Positions 12,301 through 22,250 of a DNA stretch of 64,000 nucleotides are shown here, one piece after another (positions within the stretch are counted from its first letter, which is position 1; each line of letters opens with the position of its first letter). The stretch is taken from NCBI GenBank assembly GCA_002007465.1, contig LNAC01000008.1, positions 5,983,878 through 6,047,877 of the forward strand, in the 5' to 3' direction. The notes under the pieces were generated by a model, which searched no databases, was not told the DNA's origin, and saw only the letters and a program-made list of their open reading frames with translations. The position numbers were made by a program, and so were the translations under genes. Origin of the DNA: Ailurus styani (taxonomy: Eukaryota; Chordata; Mammalia; Carnivora; Ailuridae).

Positions 12301-13971
12301 TCCCTGAACTGGTGCTGAGTTCTGGAGCCCCCCTGCTCTCAACAGGCGCAGAGACATTGAGCAGAGGCTGGGCAGGGGTGGATGGGGCAGGAAGCTGGGT
12401 TCCTAGATGCTGGAGGGAGCCAGAGCCTCAGCAGCAATGCAGTTCTGCCGGCCACCGACCCTGGCCTTGGCCCTTCCAGCTTCAGTTTCCCCATCAGCAA
12501 CTCAGGTTCACTACTTACTGGAAACACTCAGGGAGATTAGCAAGAATGAAGTGCATGGTGATGGTGATGCTGGCAGCCTCTGCAACGGACATGTATAGAC
12601 CCCGATGGAGGCCCAGCTCTGGGCTCAGCCTCCCGGCATGAGCTCATGGGATCCTTCCAGTAACCCTGAGGATCATGTCACTGTCCCCACCGAATGAATG
12701 ACACATGTGAGGCTCTGAGAAGTCAGAGAACCTACTGGGTGTCATAGTCTATCGAGTGGCAGGGCTGAGTCTCACTCCCAGGTCTCCTGAGACTGGGCAC
12801 ACCAGCACCTGCCTCCTGCCTCACCCACACCTGGCCAGATGCTTCAGCACATAGTAAGGCTGGCTGGGGACTTTTATTGTTACTATGGCTTGTACATCGG
12901 CTTGGGCTCTACTTTGTTCTGGAAAGGATTGAAGGAGGAAGAAAAGATAAGAATAGATGCCTTAAAGATTCAAGTAGGACACAAATTATATACACTGGGC
13001 CCTGAGCTTCCTGGCAGCCAATGCAACAAGGGAGCCTGGTCGGCTTCACTGTTGCCAAGCGTTAGTGACAGGGGAGTGGGGATGGCTGAGGAGAAGCCCA
13101 GCACTTCCTGAGCCATCTGTGGGGAAGGAAGGGCCCCCAGGAGAGAGCTGAAGCCAGGTCCCAGGCAGTCCTTCAGGGGAACCTAGGGATGAGGTCCATG
13201 GGGCTGGTGCTCAGTGCTCAGAGGGCCAAGGGCTGGCATCCCACCTCAGCACCCTGCTGGGAGGTGTGACAGGGCTCAGGACTGTTCCACCCCCCGGGGT
13301 TGACGCCTACTTCCTGTCTTCCTGCCGTCCCCTCCCCATCCCCAGTCTCCTGGCTTTTCCCCTGCTTCTACTCCGCTTCCTTCCCTAGGGCCCCGGGATC
13401 CTCCTCTCTGAAGATGACTCCTTGTACGAGGGCACCTTCACCAGGGACCTGAGCCTTGTGGGGAAGGTGAGGACCAACGAGACCCACTCCACTCCCGCCG
13501 AGGCCTTGGGTGGAGCCCGAAATCTCCCCACTCAGACTCAGGGCTGAGGGTGTGGCAGTGGGTGGGGAAGGTAGGGGAGGGCTCTCCCATCTCCACGGCG
13601 TCCGGCGGGTGGGCGCCGTGATCCCGTCCTGCTGTGGAGTTGTGATTCGATCCTGGTGGGAGGCAAGAGGGGACAGGTGGACTCGCCTTGGGTGCACAGG
13701 GTGCTGGTGACCGGGCTGTGTCTCCCGAGAGGCCCCTGGGTCGGAATCTACCCTCTTCACTGGCATTCGTGCCTTGGGCAGGGGCCCCTGGAGTGACTGT
13801 CCTTCAGCGTGGTCCTGCCTGAGCTGACCCAGCAGAAGGCAGCTGGACCCTGCTTGGGCCTTTGGAAATGTGGGGGCTGTTTCAGTCTCCTAATGACTGG
13901 GCGGGGGCACTGTGGCATTTAAATGGGGGAGGCCAGGAGTGCTTGGAAAGGGACGACCCCTGCAGTGGGAG

Positions 13972-14006
<35 letters not shown>

Positions 14007-17000
14007 TTTTCCCCTCCGGCCAGCTTAGTTCATCCCTTCCCCAGGCCTCTTCCTCATTCTGGACTTACCCCTCCCCAAGCCCCACAGTAGTAGTTCTCCT
14101 GCTCTGACCTAAGAGTCCCTCCCCCTCTTCCTCCCAGTCTCCCACCTCTGAGGTGAGCCCTTGGGCCATTGGCACAACTCCTGATTAGGGGCTCCTGTGG
14201 GTGTGGACGATTATGAGCCCCTCAGGGTGGGGCCAATGGAATGGATGGTGGGAAGGCAACCTGACAGTCCCTAGCCTCCGTGACCCGGGATGGACAAGCA
14301 CGAGGCCTGTCATGATTTGGGGGACGGGTAGCTGGACAGACAGACAGACAGGCATCCCTGCCCCCTTTCCCTGGTTTGCAGGGCAAGGTCACCTTCCCCA
14401 ATGGCTTCACCCTGGAGGGCTCTTTCGGCGGCGGCGGGGCAGGGAAAGGACTGCATACCCAGGGTGTGCTGGGCACTGCTGCCTTCCCGCCAGATCCAAG
14501 CAGCACCCGAAAGAGGTGAGAGCCTGGCTGGCCCCTTGGCCTGTGCATTCTGGGGTGTGTGTGTGTCTGTGTGTGTGTGTGTGTGTGTCTGTGTGTGTGT
14601 GTGTGTGTGTCTGTGTGTCTGTGTCTGTGTGTCTGTGTTTCCACCCCAGGAACTCATCAGAAGACTTTCTGTACTTTTCTTTTAGCTCTTTGGAGAGTTC
14701 AGAGAGCTCAGGTCACACAGCTCTCGAGTCAGAGACTCCTGGGATCAAGGGCTATGGCATAACTTTACACACCACAAAACCAGAGAAAAATATTATGCAG
14801 AGGCTTTGCTTAGACCCTGCTTTTTTTTTCTGGGAAGGGTACACAACAGTTTGTAGAAATAACACAAACAAGAATGGAATGGAAAATAAAAGTATGAATT
14901 GAACTTAAAGGGAGGGAAAGGACAAATAAGTCCTGTGATGGTGATTACTGAGCATGAACCTGGCTCTGAGTTCCCTTGCAGCCAAGGTGAAGAAGGAAAC
15001 TTGCTAAGTGGACTCATTGTCGCTATCCTGGGGTCTTTGAGAAGGGGATTGACTTCTTCCCCATGGGGACAGAGTTCTTCCTTGGAAAACTACTTCAGAT
15101 GGTGACTTATACCATGTCTGTTGAGGTGCAGGTGGTAGTTCTGACGGTCCCAGGCAGCATTTCAGATGTGGGGAGGGAGTAGCGTAGATTACTAGACTCA
15201 TGGTCCTTACATGCTTCTTCCTGACAGCAGGAGCTGGGAGTAGACAGCAAACCCCAGAGGCATGGCCAAGCCTGGGTGGGCTGCAGGTGTAGGGAAATCT
15301 GTGAACTTGATGTGGGAAGGTAGGGCTGTGTTCGGCATATACATGGCCACACCCCAGGCCTGCTTGCCAAGGCAGGATCAAGCTCAGGAGGGAACCAGGT
15401 GTGGTGGGAGGGAGTGTGGGCCTCTCCAGGTAGGAGGATCCTGGACTTCGGGCCATGTTCTCTCTTAGGCCAAGGCCCTGCTGTCTGGACTTGGCCTCCA
15501 GCTCTCCAGATCTTTTTGTCTCCTTTCCAGGGCTCTGTGTATCCCTCTCTTCTCCACTGTGGAGTAGATTCTCTCTGTCCTTCTCTCTGCCTCTCCTTTC
15601 TTCTGCTGGAGCCTTGGAGGTCAGCGCCCCCCAAGTACACCCACCCTTCCTGGGCCCGGCTCGGGGCTAGGCGAGACGTCCCAACTTCTCCAAGGGCCCG
15701 GATGGGGCCCTGCCCACCACAGCCCATCCCTACCTTCCCCTACCCCCCCACTGCCTCTGTCGCAGGCAGCTAGGTGTGGGCGCCTTCCCTGTGGAGAGCC
15801 GCTGGCAGGGCGTCTATGGCCCCTTCCGGGACTTCGTCAGTGCTGGCTGCCCTGGGGACGAGCAGGAGGCCCTGCTGGGCTTCCACGTGCAGAACTCGAG
15901 GGAGCTGCGCAAATCCCAGGAGTACCTATGCTGCGAGAGGTAGGCACCGGCACGCGTGAGTGTGTGCGCTTGTGTGTGTGTGTGCATGGGGGCAGTGTGG
16001 GGGCACCCGTGTGTGTGTGTGTGCATGAAGGCAGCCGTGTGTGTGCGTGTGTGTGCATGGGGGCACCCGTGTGTGTGTGTGTGCGCACGTGTGGGGACAC
16101 CCATGTGTGTGTGTGAGTGCACGCGCTTGTGTGCGTGTGCATGGGGGCACCCTGTGTGTGAGTGTGTGTGTGTGTGTGTGTGTGCATGGGGGCACCCGTG
16201 TGTGTGTGTGTGCGCACATGTGGGGACACCCATGTGTGTGTGTGAGTGCGCGCGCTTGTGTGCGTGTGCATGGGGGCACCCCTGTGTGTGTGTGTGTGCG
16301 TGTGCATGGGGCACCTGCGGGGACATCCAGAGGGCCGGGGGGGGGCCGTCTGTGGGGCTCTGAGAGGGCTGGGGAGGAAGGCTTCCTGGAGGGGGCAGGC
16401 CAGGGCCCAGGCCGGGGTGAGAGCCGCGTGTGCCTGGTGCCCCAGGACCCAGCCCGAGGCCTGTGCAGACAGAATGGAGGAGGTCCTGGATGAGCTGCTG
16501 CTGCACCGGGAGCCCAGGGCCCTGCGGGAGTGCCTCGGGAAGGTGAGGGCCTGGGGGAGGGGGTCTGTGGGGAGAGACGCCCTCTCACCGCCCCCGAGGC
16601 TGACCGGATGGCCCAGGCCCGCGGGCCCCTTCTCCGAGGGCCTCGGTGCTCCCATCTAAGAAACGGGAGCCTCTTTGGGAGCCTCCTTTGGGAGCCTTGT
16701 CGGGGTGTGCTGTGCCCCAGCTGCTGGTCTCAAACACCTCTCTGTTGCCTTTGCGCCTGCCAGGCGCTGAGCAACTCACTGCACCCCCTGGGGAAGCTGC
16801 TGCGGACGCTGATGCTGACCTTCCAGGCCACGTACGCAGGCATTGGGGCCAACAAGCACCTGCAGACGCTGGCCCAGGAGGAGGTGAAGCAGCACGCCCG
16901 GGAACTCTGGGCCGCCTACAGGTGAGCGCGGTGGCACCTGGGGACCCTTGCCGCCCTGTCTGTGACCGCGGGCAGCTGGGGCTCTGCCCTTCCCCCGTGT

Positions 17001-20000
17001 CAGTGCTGGCGCCCCGGGTGGGAATGTTGCCTCTGGATGGAGAAGGAACCACGGAGTGGGTGGGTCCATGTCCCGCTGGCGAGCAGAGGGGTTAGAAGCT
17101 AGGAGATTATAACAAGGTCTGCCTGTAGCCAGAGTCCCAGCCTCGACCAGGTGCTCGGCTGACCCTTGACCCCAAGGGAGCTCTCAGCCTCCATGGCCTG
17201 AGCCTCATGCTGGACTCACGTCCCATCTCCAGTCCGGGCTGAGCCGAGACCCCATCTGCTGGAGCCAAGGCCCCAGATGCTGCCGTTCTAGCACTCCCGG
17301 GCTGAGGACCTGTGCTCCCAGCCTCCTAACTACAGAGGTCTGGGAGGCTGGGCTCCCCATGCTCCATGGCTCCGGGGGGCGGAGCTCGCCGCCCTGGGCT
17401 CCGGTGACTCGGGTTCTGTGGGAAGTGGCAGCTCTGCAATCCGTGTCATTGGTTTGCAGGGGTCTACTGCAGGTGGCCTTACGGCGCAAGGGCCAAGCCC
17501 CAGAGGAGGACGAGGATACGGAGACAAGGTGACCGCTCCCGTGGGGTCTGCAGGGTCCCCGGCCCCGGGGGTGGCCAGGACCAGGGAGGATGCCCACCTT
17601 CACTGCTGGAGCCTCCCTCAGGGGATCGGGTGCTTCGGGGGAAGTGTTGGGGGTTCATGCTACTGACCAAGCATTGTTTGTTGACCATCTGAGGATCAGA
17701 ATGCCCCATGACCTCTTCCATGGGTCATGTGGGCAAAGTATCAGGTGCATCTTTGTTGTAAAGTTGCTGTCCCAGCCCCCTCTCTCCGGTGCCCGGAGGG
17801 TGAGCCACCGCCCCAGGCACCCTCCCCCTACACGCAGATGGGGAAGCTGAGTCCTGGCAGGGGCTGAGCCTGAGGCCACACAGAGTGGGAGTCAAGTGCA
17901 TTGTTAAATCTGTCTCCCTCCGTCCGCCAAGACCAGACCTTAGAGTTTGCCTTCAGATTTCAGGCCCAGAGATCCTGATCAGAGAGGCTTATCACCACGT
18001 TGCTGGAGACATGGGAGATGGGGCTAGACGTTAGGTAGAACTTCCCCCCTGGAGCGCTAGGAAGCCCAGAAAATGAGGAGGCAGCACTGGGCCAGCCTGG
18101 CATGGCCGCTGAGTGCTTTGCTGCAAGTCCCTTGTCTTGCCGGGGCCCCGGGTTTTGCTTTCGATCACATGGGGATCGAATCCTGCCGCAGCCAGCGCAG
18201 CGGTTCTCAGCATCCAACGAGAGGATCCAGGGCCGTGGACTTCAACCGAGGGAGTGAATGACTGTGAACAGGCTTCGGAGGCGTTTTCTAGGGAATGGAG
18301 GAGGCAGGGACGCTGTTTGCTGTGGGACAAGGAGCTCTGTGGGCTTTTTGAGGGGCAGCCCAAGTAGGCATCCCTTCCCCGGGCCCCACCCTGCCGGCCC
18401 CACCCTGTTCTGCCGCTGTCCTTCAGGGACCTGCGGGTGCATGGCCTCGTGCTGCCCCTTATGCTGCCCAGCTTCTACTCGGAGCTCTTCACTCTCTACC
18501 TGCTTCTCCACGAGACGGAGGACAGTCTCTACAGCCAGGGCATTGCCAACCTGAGCCTCTTCCCCGACACCAAGCTGCTTGAGTTCCTGGACGTGCAGAA
18601 GTAAGCCATCCCTCCTCGCTGTGTTTGCCGGGGCCCGTGTGCGCAGAGGGCACACACAGAGTTCAGTGGTCTAGCAGGAAAGGGAGTGGTGTTCATTGGT
18701 TCATGTACCCATGAGGTTCTAGGATTATGCTGGTGTGGCTAGCTTCAGGTGTGGCTGGATCTAGCTGCTTAACTGCCTGGTAAAGGGAAGCAACTTCTGT
18801 TTCTTGGTGTATCTCTGGCTCCCATTTATGGTGCCAAACATGGTACCGTCACGCAAGGTTTATATTCTACCAGCTCTGTCCCCCACTGTGCCCTAGGGAG
18901 CTGGTATCCCCTTCCTAACAGCTCCAGCAGGGCCCCTGAAGTCCTTCACTGACTTGGCTTGGGTCTTAAGCCTGCCCCTAAATGCTGTCTGTGGCTCACA
19001 TTGGCCAGTCTACCTCAATAGACGGGGCTGGGGCGAGGTGTCCTGCCCACAGCAATTGGACTGAGAGTGGGGGAGGGGAGGTCCTCAAGGGGAAACCGAG
19101 GACTGTTCTGGGTCCCTCTGGGTTCTGGGTCTGAGGGTCCCTTTCACCCTCAGTTGCTAAAACATCGTTTCTGCTCAGTGCCCCTTCTGATCCCCTGATG
19201 CTACGAGTGACCACCTGCCCGATGGAGGGCATGGGTGCTCTCCCCCCACACCCAGTCTCCCTTGTCACACAGCCGAGATGCTTCCCACCGCCCGCTCTGA
19301 AACCCCGTTTCCCCTGCCATCTTGGAAATCTCCTGCAACTGACTAGTCGCCAGCCCAGAGGGCTGGGTGCCAGCGGCTTCCCCAGTGTCCCCTCCTCCCC
19401 CCCCACCCCCTGTCGCCTCTCTGCTGCTTCCACCACACCTGCCTCCCTGCTCCATTGTCTCCCCCGGTCCCTGCCTGTGCCACATTGCATGGCACTCATT
19501 CCCTCCCCATCCACCAGCCTGCCCCGACTCACCAAGCCTTCAGAATAGTCTCTTCCACTCTCATTCTCTGACCCAACCCCTGGGACTTGGCTCACAGGGT
19601 CCCTTGGCCTGCAGTGCTGCCCCTCACCCCTCTCCAACTTTTGGGCGCTGCCTCCTCCAGGAATCTCCCCCAGCCTCCCCTTGCGCTGGGCTCCGTGCAG
19701 GTGCTCTGGGAGGCCATCGTGGACCCCTGTCCTGTGCTCAGCGCTGCTGGGGGACACAGCGTACAGGGAATATGCCCCCTGACCTCAGACCCTGCCCCCT
19801 CTTCCTGGTGAAGGCTCTGTGTCACACTCGTTTCATTTCAGGCACCTGTGGCCCCTCAAGGACCTCACGCTGACAACCAATCAGGTGAGAAGGTGGGTCC
19901 ATTCCTGCCCCAGGTAGGGGGAGGCCTGAGACTTGAGCGGGGTTCCCCAGAGTCTGCTCAGCCCTCCGCCTCCCTGCTGCAGAGGGGCCTGGGCAGCGCT

Positions 20001-21880
20001 GGCCGACAGGTGTGGGGGAGACACCCGGCTTTCTGGGTTGTTCTGATCTGCCGTGTGGGTAAGGGGGCGGCCGCTGGCCCACCCGAGCAGGTGCAGACCC
20101 AGGCTCCGCCCCTCTTCCCGGCTGGGTGGCCGTGGGCGGGAGGCTTATCTCTGAGCCTCAGTTCCCCCACCGGTGACAGTACTCCCTGCTGCGGGGTTGG
20201 TGCTCCCTCATGAGAGTGTCAGGAGGGGGCGGTGGGCCGCTACACACGAGGTGCTGGCTCTCCAGGTGTGCGTCTGGGCCAGCAGCAGCAGGGAAGCTGT
20301 TAGAACAGCAGATTCTTGGACCCCCCCTCCCCCCCAGACATACTGAGTCAAACTCAGAGAGAGTGGATTCTTGGGACCACCACCACCACCACCACCCCCC
20401 GCCCAGACATACTGAGTCAAACTCAGAGAGAGGACCTAGACTCTGTGTTTGAACAAGTGTTTGGGTTGGAGAGCCGCTGACTTAGGGACCTACCCCCGGC
20501 AGCACCCAATGGCCATTGGGATCATTATCTTCCTTCTCAACCTCCCAGACACCATTATCCCACTTTACATCCCACTTTACAGTCAAGAAAACTGAGGCTC
20601 ACGGTGGAGCTGTGACTTGCCCTGGGTCACTCAACCCTCTGGGCGGGGGTGTTCTGGAGCTAGTGACAGGGAACGGTGGGTGGCAAGGGCTCTGGCCCTG
20701 GGAGGGAGGGGGTGACAAGGCTGGGGGGACTGTGGCCTCATCCGCCTGTCTCCCCCCCACACACAGAGACTCTCACTGGTCAGGGACAAGTGCTTCCTGT
20801 CAGCCACCGAGTGTCTGCAGAAGATCATGTGAGTTCACGCCTTAGGCAGGGCGGGGGGCGGGGGCACAGGAGTGTGGGGGCCCCTGGTTAGGCTGAACCC
20901 GAGGTCCCCGGCTGCAGCACCACGGTGGACCCCCGGGAGAAGCTGGAGGTGCTGGAGAGGACATATGGGGAGATCGAGGCCACCGTGTCGCGAGTGTTGG
21001 GCCAGGAGCACAAGCTGCCCATGGACGACCTGTTGCCGCTGCTCATCTATGTGGTGTCCCGTGCCCGGTGAGCCCCAGCTGGGGGGCGCGGGCTGGGAGG
21101 TGGGCTGCGGGAGGACCCCCTCCCATCCTGCACAGAAGCCCCACCCGGGGTCCCGCGGGGGCCAGGAGCAGAGCAGGGACCGCAGCCCAGGTGGTCAGCC
21201 ATCTGGGCCAGGGCCCCATTCCCGGCTGCTTGGTGCCTGTCCCAGATGGGTCCCCTTCTCCCTCTCACTGTGGGGTGGGGCGTTCTCCAGAATCCAGCAC
21301 CTGGGAGCCGAGATCCACCTGATTCGAGACATGATGGACCCCATCCACACGGGAGGCCTCTATGACTTCCTGCTCACGGCACTGGAGGTGAGGGACAGAG
21401 CTACTGGACAGAGGCGAAAATGCTCTGGCTGGTGGGGCAGATGCCTTCCCTGCCCTGGACACCGTTGTGGGGAAGACCCCAAATTCAATGCTCATATGTG
21501 CTTTTGTGGGAAGGACCCTACAGAGTCCCTGGTCCTGCTCTCGTTAAAGGGACTGGGGAAAGGCCCCCTACTTCATTCCAGCCCATGGGTCCCTGGGACC
21601 CCCGGCATGTTCCAGGCTGCCTCCCTGAGTATAACAGGAGAGGGGAGGCCCCCCTTCCTTGCAGACCGTGGCTGAGGCTGAGTTGGAGACGGGGTGTTCC
21701 AGGCCGGGGAGACGGGTACACCCCAATATTGGGCCGTCTTTGCATGGGATCGGGGGCGGGCAGGCCAGCTCCCCCTCAGCCTCGCCTCTTTCCCTCCAGT
21801 CCTGTTACGAGCACATCCAGAAGGAAGACATGAGGCTGCACCGCTTTCCTGGCCGCTGGGACTCCAAGGAGCCCTGGTAG
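3826..21880 (+). CDS. ALS2CL: ALS2 C-terminal-like protein, Rab5-pathway regulator (25 coding exons)
   Basis: Coding exons: 3826-3928, 4601-4799, 5069-5134, 5603-5768, 6264-6395, 7043-7162, 8658-8716, 8856-8922, 9362-9558, 10603-10668, 11086-11184, 11285-11446, 12151-12262, 13389-13466, 14382-14515, 15766-15939, 16446-16542, 16764-16921, 17460-17528, 18427-18600, 19842-19884, 20767-20828, 20918-21067, 21291-21387, 21800-21880. All introns are GT-AG and all phases fit. The sum is 2,865 nt (954 residues plus stop), against about 953 residues in human ALS2CL. Recognisable blocks include MCSPEEEALLRLEEVFSATL at the start, HVQQYVLLLLSLGD, YEGEW and HGFG MORN motifs, and a VPS9 end (IQHLGAEIHLIRDMMDP). 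Known family role: homodimeric paralogue of alsin that binds Rab5, has weak Rab5 exchange activity and affects endosome dynamics. The ATG at 3826 begins the conserved N-terminus. No frameshift or premature stop was found, so the gene looks intact. Confidence 0.97.
9519..13466 (+). other. ALS2CL: ALS2CL MORN-repeat block (coding exons 9-14)
   Basis: Starting with YEGEW at residue 358 (exon 9), consecutive repeats of about 23 residues follow the MORN pattern Y-x-G-x-W/F, then G-x-x-H/N-G-x-G. Examples are GRPHGRGTLKWPDGRNHVGN, GLEHGFGIRL, YKCHWREGSMCGYG, YRGYFQEGLRHGFGVL, YTGHWERGRRNGYG, YIGMWQADQRHGPGV and YQGTFQADKM. The last clear repeat is YEGTFTRDL in exon 14, near residue 530. Roughly eight repeats are visible, as in human ALS2CL. 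MORN repeats commonly bind acidic membrane lipids or mediate assembly. Exon borders often fall inside repeats, so the exons are not simple one-repeat units. Confidence 0.9.
13975..14005 (+). repeat. Poly-C homopolymer, 31 bases
   Basis: An uninterrupted run of 31 cytosines in the ALS2CL intron between coding exons 14 and 15. Runs this long are unstable in replication and difficult to sequence, so the exact length is doubtful. On one strand it could form an i-motif, and on the other a G-quadruplex. Confidence 0.95.
14555..14638 (+). repeat. (TG)n microsatellite with TC interruptions
   Basis: An 84-bp GT-dinucleotide repeat with regular TCTG interruptions lies just 40 bp downstream of coding exon 15 of ALS2CL. 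Alternating purine-pyrimidine DNA of this kind can adopt Z-DNA. It generates artefactual open frames on both strands (Cys-Val and His-Thr repeats). Confidence 0.95.
15958..16312 (+). repeat. TG-rich minisatellite with higher-order duplication
   Basis: About 355 bp of GT tracts punctuated by recurring CATGGGGGCACCC and GTGGGGACACCCATG spacers fill most of the intron between coding exons 16 and 17. A ~95-bp segment running from GCATGGGGGCACCCG to the next GCATGGGGGCACC occurs twice, about 135 bp apart (near 16056 and 16191), with few differences. This suggests segmental duplication inside the array. It is non-coding despite long open frames. Confidence 0.9.
18427..21880 (+). other. ALS2CL: ALS2CL C-terminal VPS9 domain (coding exons 20-25)
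   Basis: Residues from about 795 to 945 hold the VPS9 fold typical of Rab5-family exchange factors. The sequence reads SATECLQKI, then a TTVDPREKLEVLERTYGEIE helix, the hallmark MDDLLPLLIYVVSRA, and IQHLGAEIHLIRDMMD with GGLYDFLLTALESCYEHI. The D-D-L-L-P and Y-V-V motifs are the conserved catalytic face in this family. The segment before it (LMLPSFYSELFTLYLLLHE, exon 20) links it to the coiled region. All exons are in phase, and the domain ends 13 residues or so before the stop. Confidence 0.88.
20311..20432 (+). repeat. Tandem duplication with 69-bp period
   Basis: The 29-bp core CAGACATACTGAGTCAAACT... occurs perfectly at 20335-20363 and 20404-20432. Each copy is preceded by GATTCTTGG and a C-rich spacer; the second spacer has become a (CCA)n run. 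It lies in the ALS2CL intron between coding exons 21 and 22. Each copy contains TGAGTCA, the AP-1 consensus, at 20344-20350 and 20413-20419. Confidence 0.9.
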
Positions 21881-22250
21881 CTGGGCCGGCCCGGGCCCGC
21901 TGCAGAGCGGAGAAGGGCCACCACGGACTTCGCCGGGGGGCCCTCGTTGCCCGCAGAGCAGACGGCAGGCTGGGACCCTGGGGGTGGCTCTCGGAGGACT
22001 CGAGCTGTGGGTGTCTCCAGGGAGACGCGGCTGCTGCCGCCCACCGAGTGCTGACACCCGTGACCCTGGAGCCGGGGGCTCTCCCTCCCCTCGCCCTGCC
22101 ACTAGGTCAGCCTCGGATGACCTCCTTGACCTGCCTCGGCTCACAGGCTTTTTGCCACCCGAGCCTCCCGAGGCCTAGTGTTGACGTCTGTATCCCAGTG
22201 GCCTAGATGGTCCGTGATGGACCTTCCGCCCATTTTGCTGGATTCTGGAG
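21881..22250 (+). other. ALS2CL: ALS2CL 3'UTR (end not defined)
   Basis: Sequence after the ALS2CL stop must be 3'UTR for an unknown distance. I found no AATAAA or ATTAAA on the + strand in the ~2 kb after the stop, so the cleavage site cannot be placed and the end given is arbitrary. A non-canonical poly(A) signal or a longer UTR is possible. Confidence 0.45.

Noticed and set aside
15958..16312. Spaced-repeat array that might be taken for a CRISPR
   Set aside because: The repeats are GT microsatellite with variable spacer-like GGGGGCACCC units in an intron of a vertebrate gene. There are no uniform repeats or unique spacers.
15814..16655. Long His-Thr-rich open frames on the - strand (up to 272 residues) and Cys-Val frames on the + strand
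   Set aside because: They are produced by the GT/CA repeats in an ALS2CL intron, overlap real exons on the other strand, and have no non-repeat content of their own.
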